Below, piece after piece: positions 1-11,942 of a stretch of DNA of 42,279 nucleotides. The stretch's first letter is position 1; every line of letters begins with the position of its first letter. A program made the translations under genes and the position numbers. The notes below the pieces were generated by a model, which saw nothing but the letters and a program-made list of their open reading frames with translations, was not told where the DNA came from and searched no databases. This DNA is from Nephromyces sp. MM_2019. Taxonomy: Eukaryota > Apicomplexa > Aconoidasida > Nephromycida. Location: assembly GCA_015657535.1 (NCBI GenBank), contig JADHZB010001307.1, positions 1,336 through 43,614 of the forward strand, in the 5' to 3' direction.

Positions 1-135
1 TGTATGAGTGTATAAAACATATGTATAACTAAATGATGTGTGATTTGTATGAGTGTATAAAACATATGTATAACTAAATGATGTGTGATTTGTATGAGTG
101 TATAAAACATATGTATAACTAAATGATGTGTGTTT
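1..135. repeat. 45-bp tandem repeat, three copies
   Basis: Three near-identical 45-bp units begin at 1, 46 and 91, each starting TGTATGAGTG and containing the palindromic CATATG. The array is cut by the window edge, so the true copy number is unknown. It lies just beyond the last visible donor of the leftmost gene, so it is probably intronic or in that gene's 3' flank. The unit is TG-rich on this strand, like other simple repeats in the window. Confidence 0.9.
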
Positions 136-218
136 TTTTCTGGTGTATAACATCAATGTGTAATTGTGATTTTGTGTATGAGTATGTGTATAATGTTTCT
201 TGGCCCTATTTTACTTAC

Positions 219-3200
219 AAAAAGGCTTGTATGGGTAATTCCTGTGTAGGGTGTGTATCTAAGTAAGTGATGAGGCTATCCCAAACAAACCAAATAAGTT
301 TCAAGAGGTCAAATGTGTCCTTGCAATTTGAAAGTGGCCAAGATATAGCACAAATGTGTATAGAGGATGGAGAGGTTTTAAGTATGTCATCTTGACTCTT
401 TCTTTGGTGTGTGTTAGGGGTATATAAAATGGGTTGTTGGTTATTTGGTAAGAAGTAATCAAAAGGGTATGTAGAAGACATCCATCCATACTGTGGTTCA
501 TTACCTTCTGTTAAATAGATTGTATCTACACACTGAACCATCCCTGTAAGGTCTTTAGGTAAGATTGTTAAGGGTGTGTCAAATTTGAATGTGTTATCAA
601 TTTGTATACCCATAAGTGTTAGTAAGCACAATTCAAGGTAGGTACTTTTTGATAGTTTGTATTGATAAGGTGTAACTTGTTCATTCATTTGGTTGAGTTG
701 TGTGTTATTTTCCTTGTGGTGTGTACCCATATCATTGGATATGTGTGTATGAGAATTGTTTATACTTATATTATCTATAGGTGTAAATGATGTACCTAGT
801 GGTGGTAGTGATAATACAGGGAGTGGCCTTGTAAGATATTCAAGTACAGGGAATAACCGATTTGAATTCATTACATGATTTGGATTTGATTTTGGTATAC
901 ATAGTGTTAGTAATTCAATCAATTTATCTAGATTGTAGGGTAGATTTCCTAAGAGTGAGTTAAGTATTATATTTATACTATCTAACTTGTTATCCCATAC
1001 GTCTTCAGTCTTATCTAGATAATCATAAATATTACAAAGTGTAGGTACAAGTGTTGGGTAAATTGGTTGTAAGTTCTTTGTGTTGACTTTTGCAAAAAGT
1101 CCTTTCAAGAAAGATGCTAGTGTGTATTTATATAAGCCTGTTAATGGGTGTTGATCAACATACTCTTTACAATTCATAATATGGTTCAAAGAGTGTGCAA
1201 ACAGATTACAAGTATTGAGACTTGTTATCTTATTATAAAATTGTTTTGTATAGGTTGTTGTTGTGGTGATACAATTCATCAAAATGAGGCTAATAAAAGG
1301 GGGGGAATGCTTTTGTAGTGTAGAGTGTGATGTTGGTAAATATGCCATATCTTCAATCCATGTGTCATCATAAATGTTGGATGATTTATTTATTTCTTCA
1401 AGCTGAATCAAACATAAAAAAATGTTTTGTATATAAAAAAGGGTTCATATATTTCATATATGTGTGTAAATGAATTATGCTTATAATAATCGGGCTGTGT
1501 AAAGTATTAAAATATAAGTAGTACATGATTATTTTTTAGGTGAGTGATTTTTAGTTGTAGTTATAATTGATAGGTTAAAGATTGGAGGTTTATGTGCATA
1601 TTCAATAACATTATTACTTATATTGTACATATATTCAGATGTGATTATCATTGTATATACACTCGATATTTCAAAGTGTTATCATTATCTAAACTGGATC
1701 GAAAATATGTATACCAAAAATGTATAGAAAGATTATATATAAAGAATATATGTATATATAAATATGCGTAAAACCCCAGATTGGTTCTAATCTGTAATGA
1801 AATATTATTTAAGAGTGATCGTATTAGTTATAATGAATAATTATATTTACCTCAGGTTTGTGCTTGTGATAGATAAAGAAAAACATAACTATGCTCCCAG
1901 ATAATTCTCTACAAAGAATTCATCAAATATGAAATTGATAGATTGTGATTGAGTGCATGTGTAATAAACCATTTGAATATAATTTTAAATAAATATAATT
2001 TTACGAAGATTTAGGAAAAGAGTTATCTATATCATCTCAAGAATATGTATTTCTATTCATATTAATACAGGTATACTCACTTGGCAGATGATGTTATTGT
2101 AGGATAATCAATTATTTCTGGATGATGTTTATGTGCAGCAAAGAGTGCACCAGTGAGGTGTTCTTCCTTGAATTTCTTAGATATCTCTTCAAAATTTTCT
2201 TTGAAGAAATTATCACTCTAATTAGATAACAGGGTAAGTGTAAATATTAAATAAAATTTATTAAAAAGGATGTAAACTTTAACAAGATTTCATAAAGGGC
2301 TTATTATAAATTGGTCAACGGTAGTAAGGATCAAAGGACTTAAGTTCAAGTATGATTATAAACCTAACTTAGTAGATTAATAAATTTTGATGAGCCAATA
2401 GCTTACTTTAGTTAATGGTAGTAAGGCAGATAGACATTTAATTAGCTCCCTCTGAATTGTAAGTAGAGTGTTGACCTCAACGGTGAAGTAGTGGTTGATA
2501 GAATTATCAAATTCTTTGGCAGAGATCTTAAAAGGGATATCAACTTTACTAAATTCTTTATAAAAACCCCACAATTTCTTTGGAAGATCATGATCAACAA
2601 TTAGTTTATTTATGAGATCTAAACAAACTTTATTCAGTGGATCCTTTTCATCCTCAGAAACTCTTGCAATTTTTTGTGTACACCACAACATATCCATTTG
2701 TTCATCCAGGAAAGAGTCAGTGAGTTCTCTCAAGATAAGAGGATCATCTATAGGGAGACTATACAAAAAGTTAGATTCATTAGATTTAGCTTGTAGTAAA
2801 GTTGTTTGAGGATTGTATTTTCGAATCTGATAAGATTGGAGAGCATCGTATATCTGAGCCTCTGAAAGGTTGTCTGAGCCCCAACTTGTATCATCTAGAC
2901 TGGAACTAAGTTCATGAGTGTTATCATATTTTTTCTTAGGGGTATCAGAAACCAAGTTAGCCTTTATCAAGCTCCTCTTATCTTTCAACGCTTTTTGGAT
3001 ATTTTCAATCTTTGATTTTAGGGTTGATGGACAATTTGAGGGTAAGGAACGAGGTGATTGATAGTGTTTTAGTTGATTCTCAAATAATGACTTGATATAG
3101 GAATCCTGAAAAAGGTGTTGCAATAAATCAGGAGATGTTTCATCCTTGGCTTCTAGTAGCTGACGAAGATGATGAATTGAGGCAAAGACAAGTTTACTAT

Positions 3201-3246
3201 GCATATCCTTGCTTGTTGTATCCGATACATGGTTTTGAGTAGCCAT
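219..3246 (-). CDS. Large unrecognised alpha-helical protein, 4 exons, probably partial at 3' end
   Basis: Function not recognised. Four exons read on the minus strand: 3246-2407, 2217-2081, 1908-1851 and 1402-219, with introns of 189, 172 and 448 nt. Junction phases (0, 2, 0) agree and give about 739 residues. The ATG at 3246 opens the frame. The product has no signal peptide or clear membrane segment and looks like an all-helical scaffold with Leu/Ile-rich helices. A charged, Ser-rich linker covers about residues 60-130 and an Asn/Thr/His-rich stretch lies in the last exon. At the left end a GTAAGT donor (218-213) overlaps an in-frame TAA (217-215). Either the gene ends there or, more likely from the strong donor, it continues outside the window. 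Sense codons are rich in CA steps. I considered Hid1, dymeclin, E4 ubiquitin ligase and large nucleoporins and found no convincing match. Confidence 0.75.
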
Positions 3247-6200
3247 TTTGACTTCTATGGAAGTTATATAGTCGTTTCGATGGCTACTTTTATATAGTGT
3301 GGAGCGAACCCTCGATGAAGACTAAATGAAGTCTTATGGTTTCTCATAAAATAAGTATATGTTGGGGTTTATGTAAACAATGTATGACTCATTTAAGATA
3401 TATCACTTGGAGGAGTTAGATTAATGAAAAATATTTGTAAATTGTTTTAGGAGTAATATGTTAGAATCTTGTTACTTTCAGCATTATTTGATATACAAAT
3501 AAAGACTCACCCCTAACCGTGTGATGTCCTATAATTGATGATCTGTTGTTGCTTTGATGAATTGAGTCAATCTGCATGGGGACATGCTAGGTTAGAAATA
3601 TAGATTATTATTTCTGTTAGCGTTTTGTTATTAGCAATAAGAAACACATTTTACTTGCTGTAAATATGCTACCTATGTAATCTGGATACCAAAACTATAA
3701 TTGAGGCTTAATACTACAAGATATTATAAAATTATAAAGTTTTTCAAATTTATATACAAATTGAAATCACAAGAATAAAGTAACTCAGAATTTATAATAT
3801 TACCCAAAGTTATTAATTTTGATTATAAAAAATAAATTAACTTGAAGTGTACACACAATAATTTATTAAAATTTTCATTCCATTATTGTAAAACAATTTA
3901 GGTAGTAATAAGCTCTGTCGCTCTAGGAGTGATATATATGTGTTCGATTTCAGAATTTGTCAATGTCGAATATGCTACAATAATTCATATACTTATATTT
4001 ATAAAAAATAAATTTTGCATAGAAGATGGCTTAAATGAATAACTGATCATTTGGATTTATTTAGAGATATTCAAATATGTTATTATGCTGAAATAAATCA
4101 CATTGAATTGAATAACTAAATCTAAGTTGATTACCTGATTATTATATATTAAATATAGCTAAGCTAATTGTAGGCTTGTAGTGGGATCAGTTTTAAAATA
4201 TTTTTTTATTGTATTGAATGGTTTTAAACCTTTTTATTTCTCCTTTTACTTAATTTGGTCAAAGTCACACAATAGTACCCTGGAGTAACTTTGTTGTGTA
4301 ATAGTAGATTATAAGCTATGTAAAAATTAAGAAGCTTCTTGATGTGGGAAATTTACATTGTTGGGAGCCTTAAATACTCGTAACTCATCTTAAGAAACAG
4401 TTATGATTTTAAATAGTTTTGCCAATTTATATGTATTTTGATTTTATAGCAATTGTAGATTGTAAACAAAATAACAAACAGTATTTGAAAATGGAATTCG
4501 AAAGTATTTTCACTGGTAAGCAATGCTGTCTTATTTTTCATAGCTTAAAATTCATAATTTAATTGTTATGATGTTTAGACTATCAAATTAACATTCACAA
4601 AACTTATGAATAACTATTGTATTAAAATAGTGGGAAATGATCCCAACAAAGGCAAAGTATGGTATAGCATTTTTAAAATGACTTTTACATTTATTTTAAG
4701 AACCTTGATAAAAGTGTAACAAGACAACTTGAAAGTAATTCTGGGATTTAAAACAGCTGTTATAGGTTACACAAGTTTACCGAAATTATTATTTGAAACT
4801 TTTTAAAGTGAGTTTTGTAGGAGTTAACGCATTCATAAGATTGTTTTAAAGTTAACCTAAATAAAGTAAATAGTTTTACTTGATGTAATTAGAAGTAACT
4901 TGTACAATAGAATCTTATGAATCCGAAACAAATGTAAAGTGAAAACTTATCTAATAGATCTACCAATAAAAGCCTATTTATCTTAGTTCATTTGGAATTA
5001 TTTTTCTACTTGTGTAAAATAAATATAACAAGATGGTGATTATGTAAACTTAAACTTTATAGTTTTTCATTATGTATAGGTTTGAAGAAGTGAAAGTTAC
5101 CAGCTTTAATTTTTGATTGAGTTCTTTCTGTTTTTACTACTCAATAAATATAGATATCGGTGTTTCTCCAATTTGTATTGTTATTATTGGAATTTTATAT
5201 CGACTCTTTTTCAAATACATACTAAAAATAAAATGCAATTATATCGGTCATTAAATATTGATATGTGTGAACTTTAACCAAAGTAGCCTAATAAATTTTA
5301 CTTACGTGCCATTTCTAAAATAATCTTTAATATCTATTTTCCATTTATAGTAAAATAAAATAAAGTTATCTTATATTTTGTAATAGATTTGTTCTGTATA
5401 TAGTTTAACTATTAAATCTCGTTTACGCTTCTTAGTAAGATTTTCTTTTGCATCATATTTTGCGTTAAAGAAAGATATTTTGAATCGTTTGAGTAGATTT
5501 TTGTATTTGTTTATGCTTCATTGTAAGATTTATTCGTAAACTTGAAATTATCAAGAAATGCTTATATATGTGGATGTGTTATATATATGTTTTTTATCCA
5601 CTAATTTAGACAATCTAAAGATCACTAGTGTATATATTAAACATACTTTACGTGCCCTTTATAAAGTTGTTTACAATTGCTTAAGATACGACAAAGTTAA
5701 AAAAACCTGCTTTAATTAATGAAAAATGCTATACCACGTAATATTAAATCTTTTAAATAAATTGACTTTTGACAAAGTGAATTTAGAAAATAATAACAAT
5801 TGAATCCCATTTTTTGGTTGATTATAACACTTTATAAGTATGAATTAGACAGAAATGTAAGTTTGATGAATTTTTAACCTATAGTAAATTTCTTTGCGCC
5901 ACATATATTTAGAACTTCTCATTTTCTATTTTAATTGTTTTGTTAATTGATGTCTAATTTCACACAAGTTACAAACATCAGTTTTGTAAGTATATTAACA
6001 TATACATACATAAATTAAGCACTTACACCACACGCGCATACAAAAATTCATAGCATTTATATTTATAATATTCTACTTAATTGTCGAAGCCTACATCCTA
6101 CAACTTCACATACCCACATAACTTTTGAATATTCATTCATTTAAAACAATTTTTTCAGTCTAATTTGCAAACTTTACAATTTTACATATGTAACAAACAC

Positions 6201-6690
6201 TGACTATTTATTTAATGAATTTTAATTAGATAAATACTTTTATACACAACTAAATGTTCCCATTTTTTACCTAAAACTTCATAATTAATCGACTCTTTGC
6301 CAGAAAAGAATATTATTATCTTTAGTTTCTTAAACCTTTGCTTAAATTTGTTATAATACCCTATTTTAATTAACTTGAATCCTATATCAATATCATTTTT
6401 TTAATAAACTTCTCAACAATAACCCAAGTACATTTTTATCCATCATAAATACTATATATGTATCTATTTATATATATATATATACTACACTTCCCATATT
6501 TCTTTTGTTTATTATTTTTCTAAAAAACTCCTAAAATGAATCTTCAAGTTTAAATTCTTCACTGAATTTATTATTTACATAAACGATTCACAAATTTCCC
6601 CATAATTTTTTGTGAGGTGCAGCAAATCACTCACCCGTAATCTCACATACTGGCTAAAGTTAGATTCATCGCCTTAACACTAGAGCAGGA
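3247..6690. other. Divergent intergenic region, 3.4 kb
   Basis: This gap lies between the start of the minus gene at 3246 and the plus gene at 6691. I see no convincing exon, tRNA or repeat array. It is AT-rich, with a short (TA)n tract near 6470-6483. Base composition changes within it: up to about 5880 the plus strand has more G than C, and from about 5880 on it has clearly more C than G. The promoters of both flanking genes presumably lie here. Confidence 0.6.
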
Positions 6691-8151
6691 ATGTCTCCTA
6701 TAACTGAAACAAAAAATACAGATAGGCCTAATAATACACACCAATTTGGGCCTAGTACATCTACATCACACCAAAAATTCAGTCAAATTACAACAAAATT
6801 GAGTGAATTGGATAATAGTGGTAATAAAATCGCACGCACCGAGGGTATAATTTGGCAAAAAGGTTTTAAATTGATGCTTGGCCAATCGGGCAGGAAAGAA
6901 CTACTACGCTTAATCAGATTAGCTAATCAACACGATAAGAAAAGTTGTTCGATGGTGCTCGAAAAGATCCAAACTAAAAATAGTATCAGTGACCTTCCGT
7001 TTTACACTCTAGAACGACTCTGGGAATTTGTCTGGGAACTTAATAAGCACCTTCCAGGAACTTGGCAGAGCGCTCTTGAAATCCATGAATCTTATGAAAA
7101 AATAGAAACACTTGATGACAAGACTAACTATATAAGCATCAACAAAAATTCACCCCGAAAAACTACTAAAAGAAAGGTATCTCCTAGAGCAAGTAACAAT
7201 GAGACATTAAAACCAATGCGCACTAGGCCGGATTTAACTGCACATAAATGTACTAACACCTTTGAAAATCCAAGTTTAGAACCTTTATATTGCAAACCAA
7301 AGCGATTAAAAACTAAATCAAATGGGAAGCTTAATCCCAACCCTATATTACAAAATAATGAAAAGAAATTTTTAAATTTTAATAATCAGACAACAAACGA
7401 GTTAATCAAATCGCACAAAAATGAAGAAGCAGATTTGAAGGGTAATATAAGCCCCGATCAATCAAAATCCGGAAAATTACTTTCAGATTTGATTATCAGT
7501 AAATTGGACAATTTTTCATCGACACCTCAATCAAACATGTCATCTCCAGAAAAGAATTCAAATAGTTTAATCGAAGATTCACTTATGCACATCATCTTAA
7601 ACTCGCCTAGCTCCTTAAATGATGATTTTAGACACTCAAACACATTTAAAAATATATATAGAACTGATAAAGAAAATTTATTGAACTCGATCGAAAATTA
7701 CACATTTAAAAGCTCCCAAAGCTATTGTCCTAATAACCAATCATCCTGCACACTCTTGAACAGGAAAGCTTCTGTTGATGAAAGAGACCTTTTCCAAGAG
7801 GTGAAATACTTTATATTTTCAATTTTAGAATATTGTGTTTTTTGAATTTTACTTATTATAACAATTTGCTATTTGTATATATAGGCACCATATGGCCTAC
7901 CAAACAATCAAAACTTTAACAAATTTATAAAAGCTTTTTCAACTGAGACTTCAAGATTATCCAATCCCAATTTAATTGGAAACGATAGTTTTCAGTCCAT
8001 AAGGCACATATGTTCTACCAAACAATTAGTGGAATTATTACTAAATAACAAGGATATAATAACTATCGATCTTTCATCGTGCTTAGATCCAAGCTTATTT
8101 AACAAGATTTTTATTTTTCAAGGCACTCTTCTACCTCACTTTAACACCTGA
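6691..8151 (+). CDS. Ser/Asn/Lys-rich protein with possible NET-like helical module
   Basis: Two exons, 6691-7800 and 7885-8151, joined in phase 0 across an 84-nt GTGAAA...TATATAG intron, give 458 residues. The only globular part is about residues 45-125. It starts with a Trp-Gln-Lys-Gly-Phe stretch, followed by helices of the pattern LLRLIRLANQ and LERLWEFVWEL. This spacing recalls the NET/ET domain of BET proteins (helix, loop, helix, then a Leu/Tyr-rich last helix), but the match is by eye and weak. The middle is low-complexity, Ser/Asn/Lys-rich with basic clusters such as TTKRK and KPKRLKTK that could be nuclear localisation signals. Exon 2 encodes a Leu-rich C-terminus. A nuclear or chromatin role is inference only. 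Confidence 0.75.
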
Positions 8152-9777
8152 GTGAAAAAAAAATTTCATTTATTATTGACTTTTAAACTTTATTGTATCT
8201 GTAATAGTACTACGTCCTTAGCATACATGTACCTTTATATATTAATTCAATTGGATTACCTTAGAAAAACCAAGTAATCTTTTACAAATATCAGTCAGGT
8301 GTCATACCTAACCTTATTTACCATATCATTTTCACAATCAACTGCTTGCACAACATACAAAAATCTCCTACCACTTAGATTAAATAGACAATTGTGGTTT
8401 AACCAATCGAAGTAAACCAATTTGTAGTTATACAGATCATTGGTATATAAAGTTATACAATCTCCAACTGAATTATGAGGGTTTATATGGCTAAATTTTC
8501 ACCTTAAACTCCATCCATAGTAAAAGCATATACATTATTTAACTACGAAGCAAGTTCATTTCTATTATAAACTCTTTGAATTCTTCCTTATCTCACTTAC
8601 AAAGCTTCATATTATATTTACGTGTCCAGTACATAATCCAACACCCTCTAAACTATAATATATTTATACCGAATTTAACCATCGCAATAAAGATAAAGAG
8701 AGCTGTTTTTATCTTACCATATACTATCCAACTTTACATTTAATTTATCACCTAATGTTAATCTCGTCACTTAACCAAAAATATATGCCTATTTGTTACT
8801 AGTATATAACTCATACAAAAGGAAATGATTTGACCCCAAATCTCTAGTGAAAATATTGTTCGGCAAACAATTATTTATTAAGTGCATTAAAACTTTATAT
8901 ACTCAAATTTCAAATTAAAACTCGTTTATAGAATTTTAAAAACCTTCCGATAAATCAGTGGCCATTTTGCCCAACAGCTAACTACCGAAATTATTTATTT
9001 TATAACATCAGTTTATAAACTTTTTCGAACTTATTTTTTACTACTTTGTTACATAGACTATAATTGAAATTTATCCTTCAAACCTGCCATATAACTCTTT
9101 CTGGGAGCTTAATAAAATTACTCTGTATTTTTAGTTTCACTTGGCACCTAAATTTTTATTATTTTAATTACTTTAAAAAGTACATTTTTTTAGAACAACT
9201 ATATGGATCTGCTTTTTTGTATGACACAATATTTAATTTTCAGAATCACATGAAAATTTTCAATTTAAATATAAAAAAATGTAAATAATATATCCTTAAT
9301 GATAATAAATTATCTGTTGATGAAATCTTATGTATGTATCTTGAATTGATCTTATGCTTAAACCACAACAAACAAGCAGACTATCTCTAATGAGTTAAAA
9401 ATATTTAACTAGACTTCAAATGAACAATTATGTGCCATCTTGTACACCATGTATTATATTCTTGGTGATTTTCTTTCTAGATAAAACATCGAATAGTTTT
9501 GTTTTTCTAAAGGGAAAAACGATTCATTTTATGTGTTGGTTTTACTATATGTTTCATAAATTATATATTAACAAGTGAATTTACATACAAGAATTGCATA
9601 GCAAAAAAATATTCCAAGCTAAATTTATTCATTCCTACAATATGAATCATTATTTAGAATTTAAGACATTTAAGAGCTTTGTAAAAGTAAATTATTAATA
9701 AGTTTAATTTCCTTTAAATGAATTATTTAGTTATCCGAACTAATCTCACAATGCATGATTTATAGATAACTTACTTT
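8152..9777. other. AT-rich intergenic region
   Basis: No gene, RNA gene or repeat array could be supported. The first kilobase keeps the C-over-G bias of the plus-strand gene that ends at 8151, fitting a 3' UTR and downstream flank. Open frames here, such as 9064-9288, are short, rich in Phe/Asn/Lys and lack recognisable features. Confidence 0.5.
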
Positions 9778-10020
9778 TCAAACACTTTTTTCACCAATAG
9801 AGTATTGAATTACCCAATGTTTAATTGAATTTAAAATATATAAAAGTACCGACGACATCCTTGGTGTAAAAGTAGGCTTAAATCTAATAATTTCTATGCA
9901 TTTTACATTAACTATAACAAGGGCTTGCTTAATTTTACCTTGAGAATGATTTTTAGCACCGGCCAAAATCTCAATTTGATTAACATCAACATCATTAAAT
10001 TGAAGCCTCAAAGTGGCCAC
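9778..10020 (-). CDS. Possible exon of a small DUF866/CXXC zinc-binding-like protein (doubtful)
   Basis: An 80-residue minus-strand frame has more ordered composition than other short frames in the gaps: alternating hydrophobic beta-like segments (LRLQFNDVDV, ALVIVNVKC) followed by IEIIRFKP. It has no ATG; the frame opens with TTG, so it would need an upstream exon, which I could not place. The order IEIL, then a V/I-rich strand, Cys, and FKP recalls the C-terminal half of the DUF866 (UPF0587, human CZIB) family, where a Cys-Arg-Gly-Leu-Glu motif precedes F-x-P. The Arg-Gly pair is missing here, and the zinc-binding CxxC half was not found upstream. It may be a chance frame or a gene remnant. 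Confidence 0.25.
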   Translation of the reverse strand: MATLRLQFNDVDVNQIEILAGAKNHSQGKIKQALVIVNVKCIEIIRFKPTFTPRMSSVLLYILNSIKHWVIQYSIGEKSV

Positions 10021-10481
10021 CAAAAATCACTACAGTGGAATAGATGAACTACTATTTATCTGGGGTTATTAATTTGATGATATAAACCAGAGTGTAATGT
10101 TTCTTGAAATTAAGAACTTAAAAGTGATACTTTAACCAAGCACTCACAGCAAATTAAGAGTTAGGATAAAATATTGCTTTATCAGCCTCTGATGCTTTTT
10201 TCTTTTTTATGTCATTATAAATGTTTCACTAGGGATTATAAATTAAATTAAGCTCAATTAATCCACTTGATTAGATGCTACATACGTTGTACAGTTATCT
10301 ATAAGAAACCTAAAATCAATAACAAACTACCCAGATTCTGATTAGAAATACTCAACCTTCAAAAAATTTTTTCAGAATTGAAATTACTCATTCTTTATAA
10401 CTTTATAATTGTAAAGAGTTACAAATACAAGTTTATTTATTAGAGGACTAATTCAAAATTGAACCAATTAGGGTTTATATT

Positions 10482-11942
10482 ATGGAGATCCACTATCTTC
10501 ATTGGAAGGAAGCTATTGCTATTGAGGTTGCATTAGTTGCTTTAATTGGGATATCAGCAACATATTATATTTATAAAAATCGCAACAATGTAAAAAACAT
10601 AAAGTCTTTTGTTTCTGCACACAAGTCATATGGGTGGCCTGTAGTAACAACATCTTTGCTTGCCACTTACATAGGTAACTGGACACTGTTTACACCTGCA
10701 AATTTTGGAGCTATTTTTAGCATTGTAGGTATAATTTCATATGCTATTGCATCTATTCTCCCTGTTCTAATAATAGGGCTTGTTGGGCCAAACCTGATTG
10801 AAAAGATGGGAGAAGAAGGCTTCACTAGCGTAGATTTTTTTAAAAAGAGATATGGAAATCTAACTTATTTGATCCTGTCTATATTTTCCTTGCTCTATAT
10901 GTGGATAGCACTAATTGCTGAGCTAACAACTATAGATGCAACTTTTGGTATTATAACAAATTTTCAATTTCCTTCATTTTGGGCCATCATACCAGTTTCT
11001 ATTGGCACACTTGCCTACACAATTTACTCCGGATTGCCAGTTTCCATCTTTACCGATAGATTCCAGACTATATTAGTTTTTATAACAGGTATAATAGTTC
11101 TAATTGCAGCACTTGTTGCCAATCCACTGGATACCGAGTTCATAAGCAGAATAAATGTTGCACCAACTGGCTCTTGGACAGCAGGAATAGCTTTGATAAT
11201 TACAGTTTATCCTTCAGAGTTATTAAATCAATCGGCTTGGCAAAGAATAATATCCTGTAAAACTGATAGAGACATTAGATTAACCTGTTGGATTACCTCT
11301 TCAGTTTTATTCTTAGTAATTGGCTTTTTTGGCTTTCTTGGAATTATCTCAGACTATGTAGACCCATCCGGTAGATCCCAAGATGCAGTAATTTTTGCTC
11401 TAGTTGCAGCTTTACCTGTATGGATACTTGTGTTGATCCTTATCTTGGCCATTGCACTGGTAACATCTACTATTGACTCAGCACAAAATGCTATGGTAGC
11501 ACTTTTGGGCTCTTTTTTAAACGAACGCAATTTGTCATTAAGTTGGGCCAGGATTATTACTGTAATATTTAATATTCCCGCAATTATTGTTGCATCATTT
11601 GGATTAAACATTTTCAATCTCTTCTATACTGCAAATCTTCTATGCCTTAGTGTAGTTGCTCCACAATTATTGGCTTTGCACCCATATTTTACACAATATG
11701 GCGCAATTGCTGGCTTCATAGTTGGCTTTATGGTCACTCCCATTATTGGATGGATTGATACTAGAGACTTCATCAGTGGCTTGCTATTTTTTTATCCTTC
11801 TGATATATCAAATATAGCATATATAGTAATTGGAATAATCACACCAATCATTTCTGGAGCTACTACTTTTATGGGGAGCTGGATTGAGAAAAAATATTTT
11901 AGCAATTCAAAAAGTGAGCTCCAAACAGCTAGTGCAATTTGA
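10482..11942 (+). CDS. Sodium:solute symporter, DUR3-like
   Basis: A single exon of 486 residues with about 13 strongly hydrophobic segments belongs to the SSS family (LeuT fold), plasma-membrane carriers that couple Na+ or H+ to small solutes. Around residues 55-105 the pattern TSLLATYIGNWTLF and SYAIASILPVLIIGLVGP matches the TM1-TM2 region of the urea/polyamine DUR3 branch. Residues 178-200 (Y-T-I-Y-S-G-L-P-V-S then TDRFQT) match the SSS signature, NQSAWQRI (249-256) the following loop, and STIDSAQNAM (329-338) the TM8 cation-site segment. Substrate cannot be fixed; urea, polyamine or another solute is possible. Unlike the split genes nearby it has no intron. It could be a lateral acquisition or a retrocopy. 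Length is short for fungal DUR3, which carries extra C-terminal helices. Confidence 0.9.
   Translation: MEIHYLHWKEAIAIEVALVALIGISATYYIYKNRNNVKNIKSFVSAHKSYGWPVVTTSLLATYIGNWTLFTPANFGAIFSIVGIISYAIASILPVLIIGLVGPNLIEKMGEEGFTSVDFFKKRYGNLTYLILSIFSLLYMWIALIAELTTIDATFGIITNFQFPSFWAIIPVSIGTLAYTIYSGLPVSIFTDRFQTILVFITGIIVLIAALVANPLDTEFISRINVAPTGSWTAGIALIITVYPSELLNQSAWQRIISCKTDRDIRLTCWITSSVLFLVIGFFGFLGIISDYVDPSGRSQDAVIFALVAALPVWILVLILILAIALVTSTIDSAQNAMVALLGSFLNERNLSLSWARIITVIFNIPAIIVASFGLNIFNLFYTANLLCLSVVAPQLLALHPYFTQYGAIAGFIVGFMVTPIIGWIDTRDFISGLLFFYPSDISNIAYIVIGIITPIISGATTFMGSWIEKKYFSNSKSELQTASAI

Noticed and set aside
1..135. CRISPR-like or telomeric array at the left end
   Set aside because: The 45-bp copies are contiguous with no unique spacers, and the unit is not a short telomere hexamer/heptamer. 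It is a simple tandem repeat.
7128..7340. Minus-strand frame opposite the Ser/Asn/Lys-rich gene
   Set aside because: Shadow of the plus-strand exon; Leu/Val-rich because it is antisense to Asn/Lys codons.
9064..9288. Plus-strand frame of 74 codons
   Set aside because: Phe/Asn/Lys composition of random AT-rich DNA; no domain, no splice context.
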